A DNA stretch of 34,682 nucleotides from NCBI GenBank assembly GCA_016201275.1, contig JACQDB010000142.1, forward strand, positions 1 to 34,682, given 5' to 3'. Numbering within the stretch: position 1 is the first letter of the stretch; each line of letters starts with the position of its first letter. The position numbers and the translations under genes are program-made. Source of the stretch: Acidobacteriota bacterium. GTDB taxonomy: Bacteria; Acidobacteriota; Blastocatellia; UBA7656. The notes under the pieces are model-generated. The model ran no database searches and was not told the DNA's origin. It saw only the letters and a list, made by a program, of their open reading frames with translations. Below, piece after piece: positions 16,779 to 25,770 of this stretch.

Positions 16779-17791
16779 TTTTTAACACCTCTTTGTTCAC
16801 CTAATGAATTACTAGACATCGCGCTCATTGCTTCTATCTCTTTGCGTATGGCTTGGCGCAATTCTTCCGGGGCGATGACTTCGACGTGCGCGCCGTATTG
16901 CATGACAAAGCGCTTCACTCCATCTAATGCTGTCACCTGCATACGCATTCGCAATCTGCCATCCGGCAGTTCTTCGCGCTCTTCGCTCTTGTGCGCTTTG
17001 CCGCGTTCGCGCATCCAGCGCGCTTGGTACTCGTCGAAAATGAATTCGACAGCTATAGGCTGGCCGCCGCGAATCATGGCAAAACCGGAATCAAGATAGG
17101 CTTGGAGGTCAAAGCTTTCCGGCCAGGTGAAAGCGGTCTCGGTGATTTCCAGTTCGCGGATTCTGCCGACGTGAAAATCTCTGATCTCACCGCGTCGGTG
17201 ATCGAAGGCGATCAAGTACCACTCGCCTAAATAATTTCGTAAGTGCAAAGGGTCAACAAGGCGTCGGCTCCATTGTCCGCGCGTCGCCGTGAAATAAGCC
17301 ATCTGTAAACTCAGGCGTTTGATGATGGCGCGCCCGAGCTGGCGAAAGGTGTTGTCGTCCAGTTCAGAGGTGATGGCGGTCTCGAACGAATACGCCTCGG
17401 TCAGTGCGTTTATATCAATGGAAACGCTATTTGTCATGGCGTTGAGGACTTTGGCAAAGACTTGATCTATCAACTTGCCTATGGCTGTGCCTTTGTAGGC
17501 TTGCGCCATTCTTTCGGCCAGCAGCAGGACTAACAATTCGCCTTCGGTCATCTCTATGCCGGTGAAAGGGAAGGTCGGCTCGGTGTAATACCAGCCGCGT
17601 TGTTCTGCCGAGTAAGCAATCGGTAAGCGCAATTGATCGCGCATAAAATCGAGTGTACGTTGCCCGGTTTTGGCTGACACTTCAAAATGCTCACCAATGC
17701 TTCGAGCATTCGGATAACGGTTTGCAGCTAATTGGTGAGCTATCCAAAAAACTCTGGCAAAATGGGTCTGACGCTCGCGGTTCGTTTTCAT
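16775..17791 (-). CDS. WYL-domain transcriptional regulator leading the cas operon
   Basis: Probable DNA-binding regulator of the cas operon. The product has 338 residues. The N-terminal helix-turn-helix (about 1-70) includes RSIGEHFEVSAKTGQRTLDF. The central WYL domain (about 155-225) carries the core GEWYLIAFDHRRGEIRDFHV with the following GRI, and a WCX-like C-terminal segment follows. Its TGA overlaps the cas3 ATG (ATGA), making it the first gene of the cas operon. GAGAGG lies about 9 nt before the ATG at 17791. The short inverted repeats just upstream could be its operator, so autoregulation is plausible. Whether it activates or represses cannot be read from sequence. Confidence 0.92.
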   Translation of the reverse strand: MKTNRERQTHFARVFWIAHQLAANRYPNARSIGEHFEVSAKTGQRTLDFMRDQLRLPIAYSAEQRGWYYTEPTFPFTGIEMTEGELLVLLLAERMAQAYKGTAIGKLIDQVFAKVLNAMTNSVSIDINALTEAYSFETAITSELDDNTFRQLGRAIIKRLSLQMAYFTATRGQWSRRLVDPLHLRNYLGEWYLIAFDHRRGEIRDFHVGRIRELEITETAFTWPESFDLQAYLDSGFAMIRGGQPIAVEFIFDEYQARWMRERGKAHKSEEREELPDGRLRMRMQVTALDGVKRFVMQYGAHVEVIAPEELRQAIRKEIEAMSAMSSNSLGEQRGVKK

Positions 17792-17807
17792 GTTGTCTAT
17801 CCTCTCA

Positions 17808-17837
17808 TGTCATATGTGACAGGTAATGTCCTAGCAA
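17808..17837 (-). promoter_or_regulatory. Candidate cas operon promoter with overlapping operator half-sites
   Basis: On the minus strand, TTGCTA (17837-17832) and TATGAC (17814-17809) are spaced by 17 bp, each 4 of 6 to consensus. TGTCATATGTGACA (17808-17821) is an inverted repeat of TGTCA with a 4-bp spacer, and a further TGTC at 17827-17830 pairs with GACA at 17818-17821. Three half-sites thus overlap the promoter. The predicted 5' leader would be only about 10 nt, so the exact promoter assignment is weak. Confidence 0.4.
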
Positions 17838-17887
17838 TTCTTTGATGAAAAAATATTTTGGCTCTCAAAGAAGTAGCGCCCTAATCT

Positions 17888-18050
17888 GATGATGTAGTCG
17901 AATAGCCTGCGACCTGGGCGCAAGCATAAAGCCACGGGCGTCAGCCCGTGGACAAGCGCAAAGCCGTATATGATGTGGTTGAATAGTCCGCGAAGCGGAC
18001 GCAAGTATAAAGCCACGGGCGTCAGCCCGTGGACAAGCGCAAAGCCGTAT
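17888..18050. repeat. Two copies of an 81-bp tandem repeat
   Basis: A 44-bp core is almost perfectly repeated at 17926-17969 and 18007-18050 with a period of 81 bp. It contains an internal palindrome, CCACGGGCGTCAGCCCGTGG. The flanking parts of the unit are more divergent. No gene was seen. Confidence 0.85.
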
Positions 18051-18083
18051 TGCCAGCCTGCGAAGCGGGCGATAGCTCATTGG

Positions 18084-18338
18084 CTATCACCCGCTGCGCG
18101 GGCTAAGAGGCGATGACGATTAGCACACCCAGCGCTGACGCACTGGGCTTTATGCTATCACCCGCTGCGCGGGCTAAGAGGCGATGACGATTAGCACACC
18201 CAGCGCTGACGCACTGGGCTTTATGCTATCACCCGCTGCGCGGGCTAGGAGACAATCACGACCCGCCTACCCAACGCTCGCTGACGCACTGGGCTTTATG
18301 CTATCACCCGCTGCGCGGGCTAAGAGGCGATGACGATT
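18084..18338. repeat. 71-bp tandem repeat, three and a half copies
   Basis: Units start at 18084, 18155, 18226 and 18301. The first two are identical over 71 bp, the third has diverged (75 bp) and the fourth is partial. Each contains the palindromes CCCGCTGCGCGGG and CCCAGCGCTGACGCACTGGG. A member of the same family in reverse orientation occurs at the window end (34645-34682). Confidence 0.88.
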
Positions 18339-18340
18339 GT

Positions 18341-18447
18341 AATTAGAGGGTGGCGCAGAAATGGATTTTTTTCCATATATTGTGTGTGATGGTTTAACCG
18401 TCCACAAGATATGGGCGGTTGCTGGAATTCTGCGACACCCTCAAATT
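18341..18447. mobile_element. MITE-like palindromic element (107 bp)
   Basis: Arms 18341-18360 and 18428-18447 are 20-bp inverted repeats with two mismatches. A second nested pair (CCATATATTGTG near the left, CACAAGATATGG near the right) has one mismatch, so the whole element can fold into a long hairpin. AATT lies at both outer ends but is self-complementary, so a true target duplication is ambiguous. It has no coding capacity. Confidence 0.6.
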
Positions 18448-18502
18448 ACCTTATGCGGCAAAACTATTATTCAGGTACGGCTGTAGTCAAAGCAAAAGAC
18501 TG

Positions 18503-18531
18503 TTGACATACACGCTTGAACATTCCACAAT
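18503..18531 (+). promoter_or_regulatory. Candidate promoter for the propeller/BACON gene
   Basis: TTGACA at 18503-18508 and CACAAT at 18526-18531 are separated by 17 bp. The -35 is perfect and the -10 is 4 of 6. The resulting leader of about 140 nt before the ATG at 18680 shows no obvious structure. Confidence 0.4.
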
Positions 18532-18679
18532 GCCACGTCCGTCATCGCAAAGGTTTTTCTTGAACTAACGATGATCTTGCCCCTACGCCATAGAGCCTGA
18601 TTCATAGGCCTTTGTCGCTCTGCGACCAACCTCACCTAGTCGTCTGCGCTATCCTGATTCCAACACCCTGGAGCAATCC

Positions 18680-21655
18680 ATGTTTAAAGAGCTTTTGTCT
18701 ATAAGTTTTCCTTCCCTGACTAAAACCCGGTCTATAAAATTAACCGTTGTGGTTTTCTTATTACTGGCAGCCTTCGCCACGCTCTATATGCCGCGCTGGC
18801 AAAGCACGCAGGTGGCGGCAGCCACATCGCCGACGATCATGTTTGTCACCCAACCACCCTTCGCTTATGATTTCACCTCTTACAACGCCGTGTTCGGCAA
18901 TCATCTGGGCAACACCGGGCAAGGCCCGCGTGGCGGCGACCTATACATACGCTATGGCGATGGGACATTGAGAAATCTCACCGCAGAAGCAGGCTATGGA
19001 CTGTCTACAGGACAAGAGATAGCCGTGCGTGAACCTTCTGTTCATTGGTCTGGCAACAAAGCGCTCTTTTCCATGGTCATCGGCGGAACCACGAAAAATA
19101 ATTACGCGCCGGTGTACTGGCAAATCTATGAAGTATCCGGCCTCGCGCAAGGGCAGGCTGTGCAAATAACCAAGCTACAACAGCTTGCCAACTACAATAA
19201 CGTCTCGCCGTTTTATGGCACCGATGACAGCATATTGTTCACCTCAGACCGTCCGCGCAACGGCTCTGCATTGCTGTACCCACAGCTAGATGAATATGAA
19301 TCCGCGCCTACCGTCACAGGTATATGGAAGATGAACCCGGACGGCAGCAATCTGCGTTTACTAGACCACACGGTATCGGGCGCGTTCACGCCGATCATAG
19401 ATTCGTTCGGGCGCATCATCTACACCCGTTGGGATCATCTGCAACGCGATCAGCAAAGCAACGACGGCGCTCTTACAGGCTATGGCGCGTTCAACTATGC
19501 GTCGGAGACCAGCACCCAAAACACCGGTTCGTCCACAGAGGTCTTCCCGGAACCGCGTACCCAACCATCCGGCAGTTATGTCAACGGGCATACTATGAAC
19601 GAATTCTTTCCCTGGATGATGAACGAAGACGGCACAGGGCTAGAGACCATCAATCATGTGGGTCGCCACGAACTTCTAAGCTATTTCAACTCGTCGCATC
19701 AAGGCTTGCCGGAATTCATCAACACCACTGGCCGACGCACTACACGCGACTTGATGCTACAGCTTAAAGAAGACCCTGCGCGGCCAGGTTATTACTACTG
19801 CACAGCTGCGCCGGAATTTGCTACCCACGCGGCGGGACAGATTCTTGGTTTGAACGCGCCCGAAGGTTTCAACCCGGACAATATGCAGGTGGATTACATC
19901 ACAGACCCCAACACCGCCAACCCTCTTGACGAAGGACAAGCGCCTCCGGCCAATTACGCAGGGCATTTTCGTAATCCCACGCCGCTTTCAGACGGCACCC
20001 TCATCGCCGTGCAAACCACTTCGCCTTATGCAGACAAAACCACTGGCAACAAAGATCAACTCAATGCGCGTTATGATTTCCGTTTGGTGACGCTGCAAAC
20101 CGGCGCAACCTATAGAACTCCAGGCTCGCGCTTGATTCCCAACGGCATAGTCAAATCCATCACCTACTGGGATAACTATTCCTATCAACAACTCCGTTAC
20201 AGCGGCCAGATGTGGGAACTAGACCCTGTAGAAGTGCGCGCCAGACCGCGACCGGCTTTGCACTCTTCGCCTTTGCCAGCTATTGAAGCGCAGATACTGC
20301 AACAGGAACTCGGCGGGCAAGCCGGTGTAGATGCTTTTCAGCAATGGCTAGTCACCAACAACTTGGCTTTAGTGGTCAGTCGCAATGTCACGCGCCGCGC
20401 CGACAAGCAACAAGATTTCAATCTCAGAATCGCAGGCGGCGGAGTATCAACGGTCACGCCCGGAGCGACGCCCGTTGATGTAGCCTTTATGCAGTTTTTG
20501 CAAGGCGATTTGATACGCGGCTACAGTCAATATCACAGCGGTCGTCGTCCCATCGCCCAGCCTATGCACGATGGCAATAATCCGGCTGTGGCAAATGCGC
20601 CGCCGGGCAGCGTGGCTCTGGGTGCGGATGGCAGCATGGCTGCACTGGTTCCTGCACGACGTGCCTTGACCTGGCAGATGACCACCACTAGCGGCAATCC
20701 CGTAGTGCGTGAAAGATATTGGTTGACCTTTGCGCCCGGCGAAATGCGTACCTGCACCAATTGTCACGGCATCAACACCACGGATGCGGTGTTGAATCAG
20801 CCGCCGCCGACCAATCCGCCGCAAGCCTTGCGCGATCTGGCGCGCTGGTATGTAAGCAGCACAGGCACTACGTGCGCGCCTGCGCCTGCTTCCACTAGCC
20901 AAGCGTTTGCCGCCAGTGGCGGCGTCAGCAGCGTCAATGTCAATGCAGGGGCTGGATGTGCCTGGACTGCTGCCAGCAACGCCAGTTGGCTGACCCTTAC
21001 TGCAGGCGCAAGCGGCAGCGGCAGCGGCACGGTCTTTTATTCGGTAGGAGTAAACCTGACGCTCACTCAACGGACAGGAACTCTGACTATTGCTGGGCAA
21101 ACTTTCACCGTCACGCAAGCGGCAGCTACGCCTAACTGCGCGTATGCGATTGCTCCCGCCGCAAGTCAGATAGGCGCAAGCGGCGGTAACGGCAGCGTAG
21201 CCGTGACGACTGCCAATGGCTGTGCCTGGACGGCGACCAGCAATGCAAGTTGGTTGGCGATTAGCGCAGGCGCAAGCGGCAACGGCAACGGCACAGTGAA
21301 TTTTTCAGCGGCGGCCAACCCCGGCAGCGCTGCGCGTACAGGCACCTTGACGATTGCAGGGCAGACCTACACGGTCACTCAAGAGCGTGCGACTAGCAAT
21401 TGTGTTTATGCGATCACGCCTTTAGACAGCGTCTTCAAGCCCAGAGGCGGCAACGGCACTGTGAATGTCAGCACTACGAATGGTTGCGCCTGGACGGCGA
21501 CCAGCAACGTCAGTTGGATAACCATTAGCACAGGCGCAAGCGGCACCGGCAGCAATGCGTTGACCTACACGGTGGCCAGAAATACCGGCGCTGTTCGCAG
21601 AGGCACCTTGACCATAGCCGGGCAGACCTTCTCGGTTAAGCAGAAAGGAGTTTGA
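18680..21655 (+). CDS. Exported propeller protein with CxxCH haem motif and three BACON-like repeats
   Basis: Probably periplasmic or surface-exposed, function unknown. The product has 991 residues. An N-terminal hydrophobic segment (about 24-40) acts as signal or anchor. The main part has propeller-like sequence with [28 protein letters not shown] and [14 protein letters not shown]. This resembles the middle domain described for the hydrazine synthase alpha subunit and its many non-anammox relatives; the match is from memory. A single CTNCHG motif near residue 694 could bind c-type haem. Three C-terminal repeats of about 85 residues follow, each with CAWTA.SN.SWL/I and GTLTIAGQT.(T/S)V, characteristic of BACON domains. 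GGAG precedes the ATG. The gene stands alone between repeat-rich gaps. Confidence 0.8.
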   Translation: MFKELLSISFPSLTKTRSIKLTVVVFLLLAAFATLYMPRWQSTQVAAATSPTIMFVTQPPFAYDFTSYNAVFGNHLGNTGQGPRGGDLYIRYGDGTLRNLTAEAGYGLSTGQEIAVREPSVHWSGNKALFSMVIGGTTKNNYAPVYWQIYEVSGLAQGQAVQITKLQQLANYNNVSPFYGTDDSILFTSDRPRNGSALLYPQLDEYESAPTVTGIWKMNPDGSNLRLLDHTVSGAFTPIIDSFGRIIYTRWDHLQRDQQSNDGALTGYGAFNYASETSTQNTGSSTEVFPEPRTQPSGSYVNGHTMNEFFPWMMNEDGTGLETINHVGRHELLSYFNSSHQGLPEFINTTGRRTTRDLMLQLKEDPARPGYYYCTAAPEFATHAAGQILGLNAPEGFNPDNMQVDYITDPNTANPLDEGQAPPANYAGHFRNPTPLSDGTLIAVQTTSPYADKTTGNKDQLNARYDFRLVTLQTGATYRTPGSRLIPNGIVKSITYWDNYSYQQLRYSGQMWELDPVEVRARPRPALHSSPLPAIEAQILQQELGGQAGVDAFQQWLVTNNLALVVSRNVTRRADKQQDFNLRIAGGGVSTVTPGATPVDVAFMQFLQGDLIRGYSQYHSGRRPIAQPMHDGNNPAVANAPPGSVALGADGSMAALVPARRALTWQMTTTSGNPVVRERYWLTFAPGEMRTCTNCHGINTTDAVLNQPPPTNPPQALRDLARWYVSSTGTTCAPAPASTSQAFAASGGVSSVNVNAGAGCAWTAASNASWLTLTAGASGSGSGTVFYSVGVNLTLTQRTGTLTIAGQTFTVTQAAATPNCAYAIAPAASQIGASGGNGSVAVTTANGCAWTATSNASWLAISAGASGNGNGTVNFSAAANPGSAARTGTLTIAGQTYTVTQERATSNCVYAITPLDSVFKPRGGNGTVNVSTTNGCAWTATSNVSWITISTGASGTGSNALTYTVARNTGAVRRGTLTIAGQTFSVKQKGV

Positions 21656-21972
21656 TGAAACCGCTACGCCTATGATTTCGCCGGTCGTGTTGCAACTTTG
21701 ATGCTGGTAAAAAATGCTCTCTGACTTGGTGACACTTGGCGACTCTTGGCGTGAACTGTAGCGGTGTGAAGTGAAAAAGAGATTTCGCGCCAAGCTGCCA
21801 AACTTCGCCAAGCGTCACCAAGATTCACCAAGAGTCGCCAAGGTTTCTCTTTCACATAGCTGTAGCAAGTGTGAATAACGACCAGCAAATCTCTCTCCGT
21901 TGAGGCTATGGTTGCAGCCCTAAGCGCGGTGCTATAGAATGCGCCTTACCTTCATGGATAAGGAGATTGCTG
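21656..21972. other. Intergenic region with inverted decamer repeats
   Basis: No gene was seen. It holds three 10-nt units of the ACTTGGCGAC type (21724-21753) and five units of the opposite orientation, such as AGAGTCGCCA (21791-21840). The two runs can pair to form a hairpin. AGGAG for the next gene is at 21961-21965. Confidence 0.75.
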
Positions 21973-22923
21973 ATGAAAATCGGTGTATTAGTTGGGCGCG
22001 AGGCGACCTTTCCCGCCGCGCTGATCAATGAAATCAATCGCCGCAACGCCGGTGTAACGGCAGAATATATTAAGCTCGGCGGCGTGCCTATGGCTGAAAA
22101 ATGTCCCTACGAGGTCATTGTTGATCGCATCTCGCACGAGATTCCGTTCTATCGCGCCTATCTGAAAAGCGCCGTCTTATCCGGCGTCAAAGTTTTGAAT
22201 AATCCTTTCTGGTGGACTGCCGATGATAAATTCTTCAACTATTCATTGGCTACCTATCTGGGCATAGCGATTCCCAAAACCGTATTGCTGCCGCAGAAAG
22301 CTTATAAAGACGGCGTGGTTTCCGAGTCCTTGAGAAATCTTGAATACCCTTTGGACTGGCAGAGCATCTGTGACCACATAGGCTTTCCGGCGTTTATCAA
22401 ACCCTATGATGGGGGCGGCTGGCGCGGCGTCTCGAAGGTCAACAACTTCGCCGAACTGATGCAGAAATACGACGAGAGCGGCACCGATTGCATGGTGTTG
22501 CAAGAGTACATTCCCTTCGATCATTATGTGCGTTCGTACTGCATAGGCAAAAGCGAAGTCTATCCCATGCCGTATGACCCGGCGGCGCATCGCTATCTGG
22601 TCGTTGAGCATTATCTGGACACCGCCACCGAGGAGCGCGTGCGCCGCGAAACCACTTTGATTAACCAGGCGCTCGGCTATGACATCAACACCGTAGAGTT
22701 TGCCATACTTGAGGGGGTGCCGTATGCGATTGATTATATGAACCCCGCGCCGGATGCCGATTGGTGGTCGGTCGGCACCGTCTATTTCAAATGGATGGTG
22801 ACGAAAGTCGCAGACCTGGCCATCAACGCCGCTTTGCATGGACAGCCCACTTTGCAGGCGATGCGCTGGGACGAGTTGTTGAAAAATGACATCAAACGCC
22901 CGAATTACGGACAACTGATATAG
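21973..22923 (+). CDS. ATP-grasp family ligase (RimK-like)
   Basis: Predicted ATP-dependent carboxylate-amine/thiol ligase. The product has 316 residues. The ATG at 21973 lies 7 nt after AGGAG; a TTG two codons earlier is less likely. An N-terminal pre-ATP-grasp region starts MKIGVLVGREATFPAALINE. ATP-grasp features follow: FPAFIKPYDGGGWRGVSKV (nucleotide-binding loop), MVLQEYIPFDHYVRSYCIG, and INTVEFAILEGVPYAIDYMN (metal-binding Glu/Asn region). It is the first of three same-strand ligase-like genes; the next begins after a 193-nt gap that holds a palindromic element. The substrate is unknown. Confidence 0.85.
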   Translation: MKIGVLVGREATFPAALINEINRRNAGVTAEYIKLGGVPMAEKCPYEVIVDRISHEIPFYRAYLKSAVLSGVKVLNNPFWWTADDKFFNYSLATYLGIAIPKTVLLPQKAYKDGVVSESLRNLEYPLDWQSICDHIGFPAFIKPYDGGGWRGVSKVNNFAELMQKYDESGTDCMVLQEYIPFDHYVRSYCIGKSEVYPMPYDPAAHRYLVVEHYLDTATEERVRRETTLINQALGYDINTVEFAILEGVPYAIDYMNPAPDADWWSVGTVYFKWMVTKVADLAINAALHGQPTLQAMRWDELLKNDIKRPNYGQLI

Positions 22924-22929
22924 CCCTTA

Positions 22930-23039
22930 GGATGGTGGATGAAATCAAGTGCCAGACTTGAGTGATTTTCCCATGCCCTGTACGGGCGACCACCGCAGGG
23001 TCGCTCGTACAGGGTTGCACTTGATTTCATCCACCATCC
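22930..23039. mobile_element. MITE-like element (110 bp) with nested palindrome
   Basis: Perfect 23-bp terminal inverted repeats lie at 22930-22952 and 23017-23039. Inside is a second palindrome (about 22977-23015) whose motif 22984-23012 matches 47-75 at 28 of 29 bases. No clear target-site duplication was seen. It separates the two ATP-grasp genes and could form a strong hairpin in their transcript. Confidence 0.7.
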
Positions 23040-23077
23040 ACTGTCCCTTGTCCTTTCTATTCATACAAGGGAAAGCT

Positions 23078-23119
23078 AAGGACTAGGGACGAAGGACTAA
23101 AGCGAAAGGTGAAGGGATG
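23078..23119 (+). repeat. Degenerate heptamer run carrying the start site of the second ATP-grasp gene
   Basis: Six successive 7-nt units are visible: AAGGACT, AGGGACG, AAGGACT, AAAGCGA, AAGGTGA, AGGGATG. The last one contains the ATG at 23117. The GGACTA core is shared with the heptamers in the tonB-like gene. The ribosome-binding site (AGGTGA) lies within the run. Confidence 0.6.
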
Positions 23120-24454
23120 AGCAGCCAGGCGGTAGAGGATTATAACGACATCATAGCGCGGCAGCCTGATTTATTGGCGGCGTCGCGGGAACATCTGGTG
23201 CGGCGCTTTGAAGAGGTGCGCTTTGTGTTTGGTGGGCGCATCTTGTCGCCTTATTTGCGTCCGCACTTCGTCACGCTTGATGAATGGCAAGGCATCAAAC
23301 GCGCTTGCGAAACGGTGTGGGGAGCTATCGAAAAAGTTGGGCGCAAGGCTCCCCAAGATGCCTTGATGCTTGAACAGATTGGCCTCACGGAAGGCGAAAG
23401 AGAATTGCTGGCGATGTCTCCCGGTTATGAAAATGTTTCGGTGTCGTCGCGGCTCGATTCGTTTTTGACCAGCGAGCGCTACAGCTTCGTCGAATTGAAT
23501 GGCGAATGTCCTGCAGGCATCGCTTACGCCGATGTCGCGGCGGAGATTTTTCTGGAATTGCCGTTGATGCGAGAGTTTCAAAAATCGCATCGCGTGACGC
23601 CTATGTATTGTCGCACCCATATGCTCGCAGCCTTGCTCAAAATTTATCAAGAGGTGCGCGGCACGGCTGAAAAACCCAACATCGGCATAGTGGATTATAA
23701 AGGCTTGCCTACGCAACGCGAGTTCGAGTTGTTCAAAGAGTTCTTTGAAAGCCGTGGCTATGCGACGACGATTGCCGATCCGCGTGAGGTGGAGTTGCGG
23801 GAAGGCAAGTTGGTACACGGCGAGTTTCCTATTGATCTGGTGTATCGCAGGGTGTTGACGACGGAGTTATTGGAAAAAATAGATGAATGCCAAGCCTTCG
23901 TTCAGGCGTACCAAAGCGGCGCGGCGGTCTTTGTCAATTCCTTTCGCTCGAAATATGTTCACAAAAAAATGCTCTTCGGAGTGTTGACCGACGAACGCCA
24001 TCAGCACTATTTCAGCGCGGCAGAACGGGAGGCGATAAGGCTGCACATCCCTTGGACGCGGCGCGTCGCCGATGTGAAGACGACCAGCAAAGGGCAAGCG
24101 GTCGAGTTGTTGACCTATATACGCGAGCATCGCCATCAACTGGTGTTGAAGCCGAATGACGATTACGGCGGTCACGGAATTGTTATCGGCTGGGAAGCCG
24201 ATGCCAGGCAATGGGACGCGGCGATTCAACAAGCGCTGGCGGGTGATTATCTGGCGCAGGAGCGCGTCAACACCTCCAAAGAGTTGTTCCCGTGGATAAG
24301 CGAAGGTGGCGTGCAGATGGTCGAGCAACTTCTGGACATTGACCCTTTGCTGTTTTTTGGCGAAGTCCAAGGCGCGTTCACACGCCTGTCCTCTTCGTCG
24401 CTGGCCAATGTGACTTCCGGCGCGGGCATGGTTCCGACCATGCTGGTTGAGTGA
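23117..24454 (+). CDS. Circularly permuted-type ATP-grasp ligase
   Basis: Predicted amide-forming ligase of the circularly permuted ATP-grasp group. The product has 445 residues. The C-terminal third contains LVLKPNDDYGGHGIVIGWE and a terminal block with LFFGEVQGAFTRLSSSSLAN and a Gly-rich segment, as in the catalytic core of this group. The central region includes YSFVELNGECPAGIAYAD, which resembles the displaced metal and substrate site. The N-terminal 100 residues are helical and unassigned. It follows the first ATP-grasp gene and precedes the YbdK-type ligase by 215 nt, with a hairpin in between. The assignment of permutation type is from motif memory, not alignment. Confidence 0.75.
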   Translation: MSSQAVEDYNDIIARQPDLLAASREHLVRRFEEVRFVFGGRILSPYLRPHFVTLDEWQGIKRACETVWGAIEKVGRKAPQDALMLEQIGLTEGERELLAMSPGYENVSVSSRLDSFLTSERYSFVELNGECPAGIAYADVAAEIFLELPLMREFQKSHRVTPMYCRTHMLAALLKIYQEVRGTAEKPNIGIVDYKGLPTQREFELFKEFFESRGYATTIADPREVELREGKLVHGEFPIDLVYRRVLTTELLEKIDECQAFVQAYQSGAAVFVNSFRSKYVHKKMLFGVLTDERHQHYFSAAEREAIRLHIPWTRRVADVKTTSKGQAVELLTYIREHRHQLVLKPNDDYGGHGIVIGWEADARQWDAAIQQALAGDYLAQERVNTSKELFPWISEGGVQMVEQLLDIDPLLFFGEVQGAFTRLSSSSLANVTSGAGMVPTMLVE

Positions 24455-24457
24455 GTT

Positions 24458-24526
24458 GTGCTTCAGGCTTATCAAAACTCGTTTGCCACAAAAGCCTGAA
24501 GCACACCAAGTGACATTCGATTTTTT
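24458..24526 (+). terminator. Probable terminator hairpin after the CP ATP-grasp gene
   Basis: GTGCTTCAGGCTT (24458-24470) pairs perfectly with AAGCCTGAAGCAC (24492-24504), a 13-bp stem with a 21-nt loop. A run of six T lies about 16 nt farther on, so it could also be a processing hairpin between linked genes. Confidence 0.5.
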
Positions 24527-24669
24527 CTGGCTTCGTGTTGCTGGTGTTCTTCTTGGTGTAGAACCGTATTGGTTATAGCAAAGCGCCATCGTCGTCGCAC
24601 GAATTGCAGGCGCTGCCCTTGACGCGAATAGTTATGCAACGAGAATCGAATCAGAAGGAAGAGGTGGTT

Positions 24670-25770
24670 ATGCAGGATTTGACAATCGGCATAGAAGAAG
24701 AGTTTCAAATCATTGACCCCAACACACGGGAGTTGAAATCGCACATCACCGAAATGATCGAAGAGGGCAAGATGCTGTTGGGCGAGCAGGTCAAACCCGA
24801 ACTGCATCAATCCATGATTGAAGTCGGAACCGGCATCTGTAGCAATATACAAGAGGCTCGCGCCGATGTGGTCAAACTTCGTAAAGCCGTAGCCGGGCTT
24901 GCCGAACGCAAAGGCTTGCGAATTGCCGCCGCTTCGACGCATCCGTTCTCGAATTGGAAAGATCAGAAGATCACCCCCGATGCTCACTACGAAGCGTTGA
25001 TCAATGAAATGCAGTTTCTGGCGCAATCGCTGTTGATCTTCGGTATGCACGTACACATAGGCATCGCCGACCGCGAATCGCAGATTCGCATCATGAATGA
25101 AATGCGTTATCTGTTGCCGCATCTGTTGGCGCTTTCGACCAGTTCGCCCTTCTGGATTGGCACCAAGACCGGCTTGAAAAGTTATCGCACCGAAGTGTTC
25201 AAGAAATTTCCGCGCACCGATATACCGGATCATTTTCGCTCCTATTCGGAGTTTGAAAATTATGTCGCCTTATTGTTAAAGACCGGCTGCATTGATCGCC
25301 CGAAAAAAATTTGGTGGGACGTGCGCCCACATCCGCATTTTGCCACCCTAGAAGTTCGCATTTGCGACCTGCCTGCCAAGGTGGATGAAGTGATTATGCT
25401 GGCCGCTTTGATTCAGGCCATTGTTGCCAAGCTGCAAAAATTGCACAACATGAATCAAGGCTTTCGCATCTATCATCGCGCCTTGATACAGGAGAACAAA
25501 TGGCGCGCCGTGCGCTATGGCATAGACGGTAAGTTGATAGATTTCGGCAAACAGAAAGAGGTGCCGGTGCGCGATTTGATTTTGGAGTTGCTCGATTTCA
25601 TAGACGATGTGGTGGACGACTTGGGCAGTCGCAAAGAGGTCGAATACGTTCACACGGTGTTGCAGGAAGGCACTAGCGCCGACAGGCAATTGCGAATCTA
25701 TGAAGCGACCAACGACTTCAACGCTGTGGTGGATAACCTGATCGCCGAAACCATGTTGGGAGTGCAATAA
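24670..25770 (+). CDS. Carboxylate-amine ligase, glutamate-cysteine ligase type 2 (YbdK family)
   Basis: Predicted ATP-dependent ligase that joins an amino acid amine to a carboxylate; E. coli YbdK has weak gamma-glutamylcysteine synthetase activity. The start at 24670 is chosen because GGAAGAGGTGG lies just upstream and the N-terminus TIGIEEEFQIIDPNT is the family start. The product has 366 residues (YbdK 372). Other family features are HQSMIEVGTGICSNIQEA, AAASTHPFSNW, MHVHIGIADRE, and the WWDVRPHPHFATLEVRICDL block. It is the third gene of the ligase cluster. Whether the product is glutathione-like or a novel peptide is unknown. Confidence 0.93.
   Translation: MQDLTIGIEEEFQIIDPNTRELKSHITEMIEEGKMLLGEQVKPELHQSMIEVGTGICSNIQEARADVVKLRKAVAGLAERKGLRIAAASTHPFSNWKDQKITPDAHYEALINEMQFLAQSLLIFGMHVHIGIADRESQIRIMNEMRYLLPHLLALSTSSPFWIGTKTGLKSYRTEVFKKFPRTDIPDHFRSYSEFENYVALLLKTGCIDRPKKIWWDVRPHPHFATLEVRICDLPAKVDEVIMLAALIQAIVAKLQKLHNMNQGFRIYHRALIQENKWRAVRYGIDGKLIDFGKQKEVPVRDLILELLDFIDDVVDDLGSRKEVEYVHTVLQEGTSADRQLRIYEATNDFNAVVDNLIAETMLGVQ

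Noticed and set aside
17831-18080. Small minus-strand frames with repeated RPLRRL and CACPRADARGF
   Set aside because: They are translations of the tandem DNA repeats with no ribosome-binding sites.
20447-21118. 223-codon minus-strand frame
   Set aside because: Antisense shadow of the BACON-like region; low-complexity composition follows from the opposite strand.
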